Source: Stramonita haemastoma
Taxonomy: Eukaryota; Mollusca; Gastropoda; Neogastropoda; Muricidae
Length of the DNA: 15,613 nucleotides
Reading direction: 5' to 3'
Assembly: GCA_030674155.1 (NCBI GenBank)
Contig: CM060323.1
Coordinates: 45,797,095-45,812,707 of the forward strand
Positions 1-8,483 of the stretch are shown one piece after another; within the stretch, counting starts at the first letter, position 1, and every line of letters starts with the position of its first letter. The translations under genes and the position numbers were made by a program. The notes under the pieces were generated by a model that had not been told where the DNA came from, did not search any database, and worked only from the letters and a program-made list of their open reading frames with translations.

Positions 1-173
1 TTTTCTCCACCTCGCTCTCATTCTTTTACTACCAGTTGCAGTCTGTGGTATTGACATGTGGTCTGATGTCAGTGCCATGCTCTTCAAATGCCCTTCACTA
101 GACGAAAGAAGTACTTTTTCACTGGTTGGACTTGAATTTTTCAAGGACTTCTTCCCTGTCTCCTTTCTTCATG
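1..173. other. Non-coding sequence at the left edge, no gene recognised
   Basis: Mixed-composition sequence leading into the pyrimidine repeats. A plus-strand frame opens at 56 and stays open to 733, but after the first 40 or so residues it only translates the simple repeats as valine, leucine and phenylalanine runs. Nothing else in it looks like a protein. I see no splice signals or conserved motif that I can defend. Confidence 0.5.
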
Positions 174-465
174 TTCTTGTTCGTGTTCGTGTTCTTGTTT
201 TGGTTCTTGTTTTTGTTACTGTTGTTGTTGTTGTTCTTCTTCTTCTTCTTCTTCTTCTTCTTCTTCTTCTTCTTCTTCTTCTTCTCTTCTTCTTCTTTTT
301 CTTCTTCTTCTTTTTCTTTTTCTTCTTCTTCTTCTTCTTTCTTCTTCTTCTTCTTCTTCTTCTTCTTCTTCTTCTTCTTTTCTTTTCTTCTTCTTCTTTT
401 CTTCTTCTTCTTCTTCTTTTCTTCTTCTTCTTCTCTCTTCTTCTTCTTCTTCTTCTTCTTCTTCG

Positions 466-507
<42 letters not shown>

Positions 508-640
508 TCGTGTCTTTTTCATCTTCTTCCTCCTCCTCTCTCCTCTTCTGCTATCCTCCCTCCTCTTCTCTTCCTCCCCTCCTCACTTCGCTTCCTCCTC
601 CTCCTCCTCTTCTTCTTCTTCTCCTCTTCCACTTTCTCTG
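174..640. repeat. Pyrimidine-rich compound microsatellite: (GTT)n, (TTC)n, (TCG)n, CTC-rich
   Basis: The tract begins with degenerate GTTCTT/GTTCGT units (about 176-212) and passes through (GTT)n at about 221-234. A long imperfect (TTC)n follows at about 235-464, with occasional T or TTT interruptions, then an almost pure (TCG)n at about 465-507. A CTC/TTC-rich stretch continues to about 640. One strand is nearly pure pyrimidine for over 200 bases. All three frames stay open (poly-L, poly-F, poly-S; poly-K/E/R on the minus strand), so the open frames here come from the repeat and are not genes. GAA/TTC tracts are known to form intramolecular triplexes; that applies by composition only. Confidence 0.95.
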
Positions 641-866
641 TTCACTCAGACGGAAAGGCTGGAGGGCATGGCAAGGCTAGTGGAACAGTCGATTGGAGAT
701 ATGGCATGGTTTCCAAGATCGTTTTTTAGATAATAGTTGTGTTTCAGCAAGCCAGTTTTCGTCAGGTTTTCTTATTTCTTTTTTGTGAGTGTGTTTCTTT
801 TAGCCTGCTTAGATATTATGCTTACTTGTTTCATAACATGTTTGGGATATGACGTAATTAATGCAT
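641..866. other. Short non-coding stretch, no gene recognised
   Basis: Non-repetitive AT-leaning sequence between the pyrimidine tract and the CA/CG tract. The one open frame (737 onward, plus strand) runs straight into CA and TA repeats and is not credible as a protein. Confidence 0.5.
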
Positions 867-1020
867 TACACACACGCGTGTGCGTGCGCGCGTGTACACA
901 CACACGCGCGCGCGCGCGCGCGCGCACGCACACTAACACACACACATGCACACACACACACATACACACATGTATACTCACACATACACACATACAAACA
1001 CGTACGCACGCCCACGCATA
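867..1020. repeat. Alternating purine-pyrimidine tract, (CA)n with a (CG)n core
   Basis: CA/TG dinucleotides surround a G/C-alternating core at about 905-927. The perfect palindrome ACACGCGTGT lies just upstream. Alternating CG and CA/TG DNA is the classic Z-DNA-prone composition. The same sequence is the first thing seen after the assembly gap (10614 onward), so copy B begins inside this tract. Confidence 0.9.
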
Positions 1021-1034
1021 CAGTTATATATATA

Positions 1035-1126
<92 letters not shown>
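1021..1126. repeat. (TA)n microsatellite
   Basis: Nearly pure alternating TA from about 1038 to 1125. It is self-complementary, so it can extrude a cruciform. The matching tract in copy B (about 10737-10826) is interrupted by extra A residues and differs in length. The 'YIYIYI' frames here are repeat artefacts. Confidence 0.95.
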
Positions 1127-1127
<1 letters not shown>

Positions 1128-1531
1128 CAATGCTTTCAAAGATTTCAATGAAATAATACATTAAAGAAAATACCATGAATGAGCAATTTTGCTGGCAGCG
1201 TAAGAGGCTCTTCTGCAATGAAGACCGTTGGAATTGCCCGACCTTACTCGAGTTTCGAGTTTATGCATGCAATAGTGTCACAGATCTGCAGCATGGGTTA
1301 ATTTGCCTGACAGTTAATAGAGCACATAGTACTACTACAAATATAACTGTGCTGCTATAACGATTTGTTTGTACCCTTAGGTCCCTGTATCCATCAATTC
1401 TTTTCTCACCGTATTATTCTTTAGGATAAAGGAGCGAATTTCCTTCATACCTCCTCTTACAGTCTTTATTTGCCATGTTCTAAGTTAACAGAACCGTGAG
1501 GAGTGCAGGAAGTTGGTTGCAAAATCTTCAG

Positions 1532-1545
1532 TGGCGCCCAAACAG
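1532..1545 (+). promoter_or_regulatory. tRNA-Lys-type primer-binding-site-like sequence (tentative)
   Basis: TGGCGCCCAAACAG differs at one base out of 14 from the complement of the animal tRNA-Lys(UUU) 3' end, a common primer for LTR retroelements. It follows ...ATCTTCAG, so a CA two bases upstream could be an LTR 3' end. Copy B has the same 14 bases (11230-11243). Against it, I cannot show a paired LTR, gag or pol downstream, because the sequence soon meets an antisense non-LTR fragment. It may be a decayed solo-LTR plus leader, or chance. Confidence 0.3.
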
Positions 1546-1646
1546 TTGACCAGTCTACAGGGGGAGGGGGGGGGGGTGCAGATGGAGGAAAGTAATGTTA
1601 CGGTGTTGGTTCTTTCTTCACATTGGAAACCTATTGCTGGCATCGT

Positions 1647-1706
1647 GAATGTCAAAACTAGTAAGAGGCAAAATCTGAATGCCAAAACTAGAAAAAGGCA
1701 AGGCGT
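1647..1706 (+). repeat. Two-unit 30-bp tandem repeat
   Basis: Units 1647-1676 and 1677-1706 both begin GAATGYCAAAACTAGWAARA and share the downstream GGCAA. They diverge in the last few bases. The pair is kept in copy B at 11341-11400. No function is suggested. Confidence 0.8.
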
Positions 1707-1812
1707 CCTCGAGAATACTGTCAATTCTTATTGTATATACTATTAATACACATATGCCGTAGTCTTCTCGACCGTAAGGACGCCACGGATGACTTGACAG
1801 CCAGCCCTCTCC

Positions 1813-2015
<203 letters not shown>

Positions 2016-2440
2016 GTGCTTCCTTCTCTCAGCCTCAGGCCTGTCCAGTCTGAGGTGTTGTCCTCCTCCTATCCTCTTATCTATCTCCTTCACATTCACT
2101 TCCTTGCCCTGTGCCTTGGGAGACTGTCTTGGCACTCCCCTTTGATCGTCAGACGTGCTCTGCCCGTACCACTTCAGTGTCGGTATCTTAACTGTAGTCA
2201 AGAGGTCTGCATAGGGCTTGAAAGGTTGCTTGATTTCGTTCCTCATTTTTCCGTTAGTAATGTGATCTTTTTTGAGGAGATGCTGAGAATTTTGCGATAT
2301 CATTTCATGTCCAAGGCTTGTGTTCACTTCTCTAGTTTAGCTGTCAAGGTCCAAGACTAACAGTCATGTCAGAATGTTGACATAAGCAAGGAACACATCG
2401 ATGGAACCTTTGAGCTGAGCTGGAGAATACTTCAAGATTT

Positions 2441-2577
2441 GAGCTTTAGTCTGTTACGTTTGCTTCCAGATTTTATAAAGTGCGACTGTTCACGATTTCT
2501 CACCATTAGCTCTTGATCTGTTGCGTTTGCTCCCAGATTTTTGTAAGGTACGGAGTGTTCACGATTTCTCACCAATA
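2441..2577 (+). repeat. Two-unit 68/69-bp tandem repeat, copy A
   Basis: Units 2441-2508 and 2509-2577 share GAGCTTTAGTCTGTTACG-like starts, the CCAGATTTT core and the end CACGATTTCTCACCA. The units have diverged by roughly a fifth. Both are kept in copy B (12310-12447). The repeat lies inside the proposed fossil RT and probably arose after it lost function. Confidence 0.8.
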
Positions 2578-2845
2578 CCTGTGATGTCATGTAGGGGCTT
2601 TTGATAATCAATCTGGTCTCTGAAGCACCCATTTCCATGCCACATGCAGTCACTAGGTAGCTTTTCTACACGTTGTATCAAATATGTTTGTCCGTTGTGT
2701 TCGACGATGACCTCCAAAACAGGAGAAGAGCAGGCTGCTGTTTCAGAAATTGAGCAGAAAATTAATTTGATTATAGTGGAGAAGCCTTGCCCACAGTACA
2801 TACCCACTCTCTCAGCCGACTGTGCATGACAGTCAGCGTTGGAGA

Positions 2846-3272
2846 TGTTTTTTATGTTGTAGAATAAAAATGGATCGGTCTTTCTTCATGGTTTTTTGTA
2901 TATTGTTATCATTATTCAACGCTGTTGCTGATGTGGAGTTGCTTATTATTCATTCTTGCTTTTCAGTTTATCAAATCATAAAGAAAACCCATTTACAATA
3001 TTTCACTTTATTATATTAAATTGCGCTACAGTACATTACATCATATTACTTACATCATTTTTTTCCGGAAGCCGTCTGTAATTGTTGTGACGTATATTGA
3101 GCGATATTTTTTTGTTTGTAAATTCAGTTTTGGGTGCCATAAGATTATTATCCATCCATCATTATCGAACATGATCTCAGATCTATTTCGTCTTTGTCTA
3201 AAAAGCAATCAAAGCGATACCTTTTGTTTGATATTGGTTATTGGAGACACGTTAAAAGAAGTTGCTTGCTAT
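2846..3272. other. Non-coding shared backbone, no gene recognised
   Basis: AT-rich sequence, almost identical in copy B (about 12705-13134). Open frames are short and lack recognisable motifs. I see no RNA gene or element boundary. Confidence 0.5.
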
Positions 3273-3543
3273 TGTGTGTGTGGGTATGTGTGTGCATGTG
3301 TGTGTATGTGTGTGTGTGCGTGCGTTTGTGGGAGTGTGTGTGTTTGTGTGTGCACGCGGTGCGTACATAGTTATCAGGTGTGCGTCCGTGTGTGTACGTG
3401 TGCATGTGTGTGTGCATACGTGCATGTACGTGTGCTGTGTGCATGTGTGTATGCGCATGTGCACGTGTGTATAATTATGTGTGTGCGCGCTCGCGCACGT
3501 GGATGTGTGCGTGCGTGGGTATGTAAGGTCTATGCATGTGTCT
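3273..3543. repeat. Degenerate (GT)n tract with GTGC/GTAC interruptions, copy A
   Basis: Alternating purine-pyrimidine sequence dominated by GT, with frequent CATG, TGCG and ACGT steps. A perfect 7-bp inverted repeat, GTGCGCG-CT-CGCGCAC, lies at 3483-3498. The tract is closely conserved in copy B (13135-13408), with the interruptions in nearly the same places. Cysteine/valine-rich frames here are artefacts. Confidence 0.9.
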
Positions 3544-3685
3544 GAAAATATTTTTCTTTGTTTACTCATTACTTGCTTTGTTCCGGTGTTTTTTTTTTTA
3601 TTCTCCCGTCCCTGGGTCTCATCAGTGGAATCAGACAATGGGCCCATCAAGGAAATCAGAACAGTGGTATGTGCTCACTGCCCAG

Positions 3686-3925
3686 GGTAACCGTATCTTC
3701 GGAACCAAATTGCATTGGTCTTCTAGCACTCACAGCTAGCTACAGAACTGAAGGCAGGCCATCTGTAGTTCTAGGCTTGGGAGACAGGGAAGGACAGACA
3801 GGGGGGGGGGGGGGGGGGGAGGGTGGGGGGGGGGTTATTGATTTTTTTTTAAATTCTAGGTTCTAGTTTCGGTAACGGTCTCTTCTAAACTCAAATTGTA
3901 TTGGTTCTAATAGTCACAGACAAGC
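3686..3925 (+). repeat. Diverged 55-bp direct repeat flanking a poly-G tract, copy A
   Basis: The 55 bases at 3686-3740 and at 3871-3925 align from GGTAAC to AGC. They share TCTTC, CAAATTG, ATTGG, TCTA and TCACAG blocks with a few substitutions and small indels. Both keep their place in copy B (13548-13603 and 13734-13788). The repeats bracket the G-run, which suggests an old local duplication of roughly 185 bp. Confidence 0.65.
3801..3834 (+). repeat. Poly-G run (19 G, then 3 G, then 10 G), copy A
   Basis: Nineteen G in a row, then A, GGG, T and ten more G. This is G-quadruplex-capable by composition. In copy B the run is about 13664-13698 with a different break pattern, as expected for slippage or sequencing error in homopolymers. 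Confidence 0.9.
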
Positions 3926-3986
3926 ATCCCTTCCCCCCACCCCTGCAAAAAAAAGCACGATAAAACTACTCACAAAAGCAACACAG

Positions 3987-4003
3987 CCCCCCCCCCCCCC
4001 CCC
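3987..4003 (+). repeat. Poly-C run of 17, copy A
   Basis: Seventeen C between CAACACAG and ACCACTACC. The matching run in copy B is 15 C (13851-13865), followed by extra CAC units. Together with the G-run 150-190 bases upstream it forms an inverted homopolymer pair. Confidence 0.9.
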
Positions 4004-4183
4004 ACCACTACCACTAACAAAATGAAAACAAACTACCCTTACTAATCCCAGCTCTGGTTTTGTATTTAGCAGTAATGGAGAGACGGGGAAATGAGAAGTA
4101 TCGATATTTTTTTTTCTCAAAGTAATACCACATTTCAGAGATTAGCCTGATATGCTTTCTTGCTGGTCTGTGATCTTTGCGTG
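4004..4183. other. Non-coding shared backbone, no gene recognised
   Basis: About 180 bases of unique sequence between the poly-C run and the TCTG tract, nearly identical in copy B (13866-14046). No coding or RNA signal is visible. Confidence 0.5.
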
Positions 4184-4257
4184 TGTCTGTCTGTCTAATG
4201 TGTCTGTCTGTCTGTCTGTCTGATCTCTCTGTCTCTCTCTGTCTCTCTGTTTCTATC

Positions 4258-4320
<63 letters not shown>

Positions 4321-4323
4321 GTC

Positions 4324-4395
<72 letters not shown>
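4184..4395 (+). repeat. (TCTG)n followed by (TC)n, left part of the interrupted tract, copy A
   Basis: TCTG tetranucleotides mixed with TCTC grade into pure (TC)n, which ends abruptly at 4395 where the A-only block starts. In copy B the same TCTG tract grades into (TC)n and goes directly to the sequence that follows 5472 in A. So in B this tract is uninterrupted. Confidence 0.95.
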
Positions 4396-4398
<3 letters not shown>

Positions 4399-4558
4399 TG
4401 ATATGATTGTTTGACTTGTATCATTCTTCTTTTTTCTATGACTAAATTTTTTTTTTTTTAATTTTTTTTTTTAAAGAAAAAACAACAACACAAAAAACCT
4501 ACCACCTCAAGTACATGTGCGCCTGCGGATATGTGCTTATAAATATAAGTGTGAGTAA

Positions 4559-4565
4559 GTGTGTG

Positions 4566-4632
<67 letters not shown>

Positions 4633-4657
4633 ATTTGTGTGTGTGTGTGTGTGTGTG
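4559..4657 (+). repeat. (GT)n microsatellite
   Basis: Pure GT apart from single GCGT and GCATTT interruptions. It lies inside the A-only block and is absent from copy B. Confidence 0.95.
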
Positions 4658-4701
4658 ATTTGTATGTGCATTTGCCTGCGAGCGTGCATGCGTGAGTGAG
4701 T

Positions 4702-4777
4702 TGTATGTATGTATGTATGTATGTATGTATGTATGTATGTATGAATGTATGAATGTATGTATGTATGTATGTATGTA

Positions 4778-4855
<78 letters not shown>
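4702..4855 (+). repeat. (TATG)n followed by (TG)n microsatellite
   Basis: TATG/GTAT tetranucleotides (about 4703-4783, with two GAATGTAT variants) merge into pure (GT)n to 4855. The HTYIHT and VCVC frames are artefacts. Confidence 0.95.
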
Positions 4856-4856
<1 letters not shown>

Positions 4857-5254
4857 CCTACGTGTAGGAGTGAGTTTTACGTGTATTATTATCATACTAT
4901 TATCACTATTGTTGATATTATTCTTATTGTCATCATTATAGTCATTGTATTATCTTTAGTTCCTTCTGAGTTCATTTTGTTATTATGAGTTGTAACAATG
5001 TTGTAGCTAAGTATTTTTGGGTGGACTTTTCTTGGTTGCTAAGTTGTTTATTTCATTATGTTTCTTTGGTTGCTCTTTATCTATTAACGCTTCTCTTTTC
5101 TTTTATAATCAAAATCATTTTATTGTGGCTTCTGATTTTCGTCTTCTGAAAGTGTGCATTTTTATTATCTTATTATGTATAATGTCCTTATTCCTTTATG
5201 TTGTTTGGTACTGCATATAGTTTTACTGTTTAGTATCTTTTTATCTTGATGTTT
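4856..5254. other. AT-rich sequence in the A-only block, no gene recognised
   Basis: About 400 bases, T-rich on the plus strand, without motifs. Its position just before the hairpin and tail fits a 3' untranslated region of the proposed element. The 67-residue frame at 5017-5220 is hydrophobic only because the sequence is T-rich. Confidence 0.45.
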
Positions 5255-5364
5255 TCCCTGAAAGGGGCGGGGACTGGATGTAAAAAAGCACATGAGTGCT
5301 TATCTATTATCCTCGAATAAAAGAATTTTGCCTTGCCTTTGCCTTGCCTTGCCTTGCCTTGCCT

Positions 5365-5700
<336 letters not shown>

Positions 5701-5778
<78 letters not shown>
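5701..5778 (+). repeat. (AC)n microsatellite, copy A
   Basis: Seventy-eight bases of pure AC, then a CA-rich spacer to 5820. The copy B equivalent is 14443-14518. Confidence 0.95.
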
Positions 5779-5780
<2 letters not shown>

Positions 5781-5818
5781 TGTCATACCAAACACACACT
5801 CCAAACACACACACTCAC

Positions 5819-5890
<72 letters not shown>
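5819..5890 (-). repeat. (ATT)n 3' tail of the L2-group element
   Basis: About 24 uninterrupted AAT units on the plus strand, at the 3' boundary of the element and touching the CA-rich target. The purity fits a recent insertion or replication slippage. It reads as poly-Y, poly-N or poly-I in the three frames. Confidence 0.95.
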
Positions 5891-5892
<2 letters not shown>

Positions 5893-6132
5893 ATGGAATT
5901 TGTATAGCGCTATATCTTGTAAAAACAAATCAAAGCGCTTGCATTCGACCAACACAACACACAATTAACAACAATTTACAGTTTTAACAAATTCGAATGT
6001 ACACACACACACACTCACGCACGCAAGCACGCAACACGCGCGCGGGCACACACACCTACAAACGTTATGCACTTTGGCAGGTGGATGTTGAAGGCAGGGA
6101 CAGGTAAGAGATGGAAGCGGAAAGGAGAAAAC
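5891..6132 (-). other. 3' untranslated region of the L2-group element
   Basis: The region lies between the TAA at 6133-6135 and the ATT tail. It contains a CA/CG-rich stretch at about 6001-6056 and, nearer the tail, two AGCGCT/AGCGCTT words (about 5905-5940). These could pair as a small terminal hairpin of the kind reverse transcriptases of this group recognise; the pairing is my inference. Confidence 0.7.
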
Positions 6133-7416
6133 TTAGGTTTGGAATAAGTGTGTCTTGAGGTTGGATTTAAAAGTGTCATAAGTAGGCTTTTGCCGGAGGG
6201 AGAGGGGAAGGTCGTTCCAGATCGATGGACCAGAAACAGAGAAAGAGCGGCGGCCAACGGTAGATAGGTTGAATCTGGGTATTCTTAAGGACAAAGTATC
6301 TGCCGACGAGCGGAGGGAGCGAGAAGGTGTGTACAAGTGAAGACATTCACAGAAGTAGGAGGGTGCAGTATTGTGGAGACATTTGTAACAGAGGGTATTG
6401 ATCTTGTAGTTTACTCTCTGTGGTACAGGCAGCCAATGGAGAGATTTCAAGAGAGGGGTAATGTGCTCAGATTTTTTCTTTCTGAGGACAAGACGAGCAG
6501 CAGAGTTTTGTATGCGTTGAAGGGAGTGGATGGATGATGCTGGCAGACCAGCCAAAAGAGAATTGCAATAGTCCAGACGTGAGAGAATAAGAGAAGTGAC
6601 GAGTTTGGATGTTGCATCAGTGGACAGGTACTTTCGAATTGCGCTAATGCGCCGTAGTTGATAGTAGCATGACTGACAGGTTTGGGTAATGAATTTTTGC
6701 ATGGAGAGAGTGTTGTCCACAACGACTCCTAGATACTTCACAGAAGTGGATAGCGGAACTGACGTATTGCCGAATTCTATTGAAGTTGTTGGAATGGAGG
6801 AGAGTTTGTGTTTGGTGCCTACAAGCATGGCTTCGGTTTTATCTGCATTTAGTTGTAATTTGTTTTGTATCATCCAGTGTTGGATGTCTTGAAGGCAGCT
6901 GGTCATATTTGTCAAGAGAGAAGGAAGATTTTCAGGTGTGTCGCTGCTTTGAATCTGCGAGTCGTCAGCATAAAAGTGATAATTGATATGATGACGGTCT
7001 ATTATATGTGACAGTGGAGCAGTATAGAGGGTAAAGAGAAGAGGGCCCAGAACTGATCCCTGAGGGACACCACATTCCAGTTTGGCAGGTGCTGATTGAA
7101 TCTTGTTTACTGCAACTGTGTGGACTCGGTCTTTAAGGTATGAAGTGAACCAGGTGAGGGCTGTGCCTTTAATGCCAAACATGTTTTGGAGACGGGAGAG
7201 AAGAATTGAATGGTCTATGGTGTCAAAGGCAGCAGATAAGTCGAGAAGAGTAAGAAGGGAGATTTTCCCTGAGTCAGAAGCATGGAGAAGCATGTTTAGA
7301 GTATGAACCAGGGTGGTTTCAGTGCTGTGGTTGACGCGATAGGCAGACTGAAAAGGGGGGAAGAGATTATTGGAAAGAAGATGGCTGTTGAGTTGTTTCA
7401 GAACAACTTTTTCAAG
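6133..7416 (-). CDS. Reverse transcriptase, C-terminal 427 codons (CR1/L2 group), partial
   Basis: In an active element this enzyme copies the element RNA at a nicked genomic target (target-primed reverse transcription). The frame is open from the 5' truncation at about 7416 to the TAA at 6133-6135. Visible landmarks on the minus strand are FQSAYR; LLDLSAAFDTIDH, with the first catalytic aspartate; GVPQGSVLGPLLF; FYADDSQI, with YADD at 6961-6972; and then LNADKTEAMLVG and SVKYLGVVVD. The C-terminal part carries HITPLLKSLHWLPV, YTPSRSLRSS and SIWNDLPLSLR, the arrangement I associate with CR1/L2-type elements. The N-terminal endonuclease (usually several hundred residues) and the start codon are missing. 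The frame reads on to 7668 through (TG)n, adding about 84 VC-rich residues that are not part of the element. Catalytic residues look intact, but the copy cannot be autonomous. Confidence 0.88.
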   Translation of the reverse strand, partial: LEKVVLKQLNSHLLSNNLFPPFQSAYRVNHSTETTLVHTLNMLLHASDSGKISLLTLLDLSAAFDTIDHSILLSRLQNMFGIKGTALTWFTSYLKDRVHTVAVNKIQSAPAKLECGVPQGSVLGPLLFTLYTAPLSHIIDRHHINYHFYADDSQIQSSDTPENLPSLLTNMTSCLQDIQHWMIQNKLQLNADKTEAMLVGTKHKLSSIPTTSIEFGNTSVPLSTSVKYLGVVVDNTLSMQKFITQTCQSCYYQLRRISAIRKYLSTDATSKLVTSLILSRLDYCNSLLAGLPASSIHSLQRIQNSAARLVLRKKKSEHITPLLKSLHWLPVPQRVNYKINTLCYKCLHNTAPSYFCECLHLYTPSRSLRSSADTLSLRIPRFNLSTVGRRSFSVSGPSIWNDLPLSLRQKPTYDTFKSNLKTHLFQT

Positions 7417-7418
7417 GA

Positions 7419-7506
7419 CACACACACACAAAAACACACACACACACACACACACCAAACACACGTACACATATACACACACCAAACGCACGCGCGCGCA
7501 CGCACA

Positions 7507-7574
<68 letters not shown>

Positions 7575-7602
7575 CACACACACACACACACACACACACA
7601 TT
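7419..7602 (+). repeat. (CA)n tract, right flank of the L2-group insertion
   Basis: CA dinucleotides with AAAA, CCAAACACACG and CGCGCG interruptions. The interruption pattern matches copy B at 14561-14724, showing that this is the continuation of the tract that starts at 5701. Confidence 0.95.
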
Positions 7603-8483
7603 CCATGAGAAAACTGGGTGGGTGAGAGCTAACACTACAACAAAACGACTCAAATTAATACATAACAATTATATTGACGGATGCTAGCCATAAAGGTCTT
7701 CAACAAAAGGGGGGGCCAAAATCATATTGTTATTTTGTTTTTTATAGAATAAAAAATTGTTAGATGCAAATTTGGAGAGTTCCCTGTGTGAATTTTCAAG
7801 AATTAATGTTGTAGAACATGTTTGTAGAAACAGGTTTCTTGTGTTTGTTATAGATTTTACTTTTAAGTTTAGAAGTTTAAACCATTTTACTTCTGGCGTC
7901 CATATTGAATTATTCTCATCGCAACAGTGCATAAAACTGAGTAATTTGTAAAGTGTTATGTTTTACAAGCGATGCCCTTTCAATATATGGTACAACTTCT
8001 CACATGAGCTTGTAAACAAAATCTTATCAGTTTCGACCCTTATAGTATCCTACCCTAACTGGGATTTCTAGTTAAATAAACAATTGTTCAACCTTGGGAT
8101 ATACCATAATTGCTGCACAATGTGTCAAAAGTAAAACATAAATATTTCGTCAGCATACACTCAGAAAACAGAATATAGCATCCCAAACGTCAGCAGTAAA
8201 AAAGAAACTCTAAAATACAGAAACTTCGCTAAGGAAATGAATGTCAAAAACAAAGGATAAAATCATTCACGTTCTATTCCAGACCCTCAACTGAAACCGG
8301 AGACCTGCAGCGGTTGTTCCCCATTTAGCAGCGCGTCAGATGCTGCAAGAAAAACCAAACCGTTATCATGCTTCGGGTCTTCGTCTCAAGATAAACTTAC
8401 ATTGATGTTCTGTAAAGGACACGAGTTAACTTTGCGTTTGTTGTACTTACTTCACAGTCAGATTTCTACGTGAGCAGTATTGT
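7603..8483. other. Non-coding shared backbone, no gene recognised
   Basis: About 880 bases of AT-rich unique sequence ending at the limit of visible homology with copy B (14725-15613). Open frames are short and differ between copies. It contains a short G-run (7708-7714, longer in B). I see no element ends, RNA gene or regulatory motif that I can support. Confidence 0.5.

Larger units (their letters stand above)
1127..1750. other. Non-coding shared backbone, possible LTR remnant
   Basis: About 620 bases without a credible gene. The short frame at 1175-1360 changes three residues and ends differently in copy B because of a 2-bp indel, so it shows no sign of protein constraint. The stretch holds a primer-binding-site-like sequence (1532-1545), a G-rich run (about 1560-1576) and a two-unit 30-bp tandem repeat (1647-1706), listed separately. 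Confidence 0.5.
5819..7418 (-). mobile_element. CR1/L2-group non-LTR retrotransposon, 5'-truncated, (ATT)n-tailed
   Basis: The element runs on the minus strand from about 7418 (truncated 5' end) to 5819. It has a reverse-transcriptase part, a 3' untranslated region of about 240 bases and an (ATT)n tail, read as (AAT)n on the plus strand at 5819-5890. Just inside the tail, the 3' end carries AGCGCT-containing sequence and an ATTCCATGT motif next to the ATT repeats, a layout common to animal CR1/L2-like elements. Copy B lacks the whole block. B reads ACACTCACAAAACACAC at the site, while A reads ...CACTCACAA, the element, then CACACACACACAAAAAC. That fits a short target-site duplication, whose exact length cannot be fixed in CA repeats. 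The undisrupted frame suggests a recent insertion. Confidence 0.9.

Noticed and set aside
56..733. 225-residue plus-strand open frame rich in L, F and V
   Set aside because: It is only the translation of (TTC)n, (TCG)n and related repeats; overlapping frames on both strands are equally open.
1175..1360. 61-residue frame starting MNEQFCWQRKR, present in both copies
   Set aside because: Changes between copies are mostly amino-acid changing, and a 2-bp indel alters the end. There is no known motif or splice context.
3238..3650. Histidine/threonine-rich and cysteine/valine-rich frames suggesting a metal-binding peptide
   Set aside because: They are the two strands of the degenerate GT tract; composition is dictated by the dinucleotide.
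4186..4395. Regularly spaced repeat units, considered as a CRISPR-like array
   Set aside because: Tetranucleotide and dinucleotide tandem repeats without spacers, in eukaryotic sequence.
7417..7668. About 84 extra N-terminal residues fused to the reverse transcriptase, VC-rich, with an initiating methionine
   Set aside because: This part is the flanking (CA)n tract and host sequence read through on the minus strand. The element is 5'-truncated at about 7417, and the same flank exists in copy B without the element.
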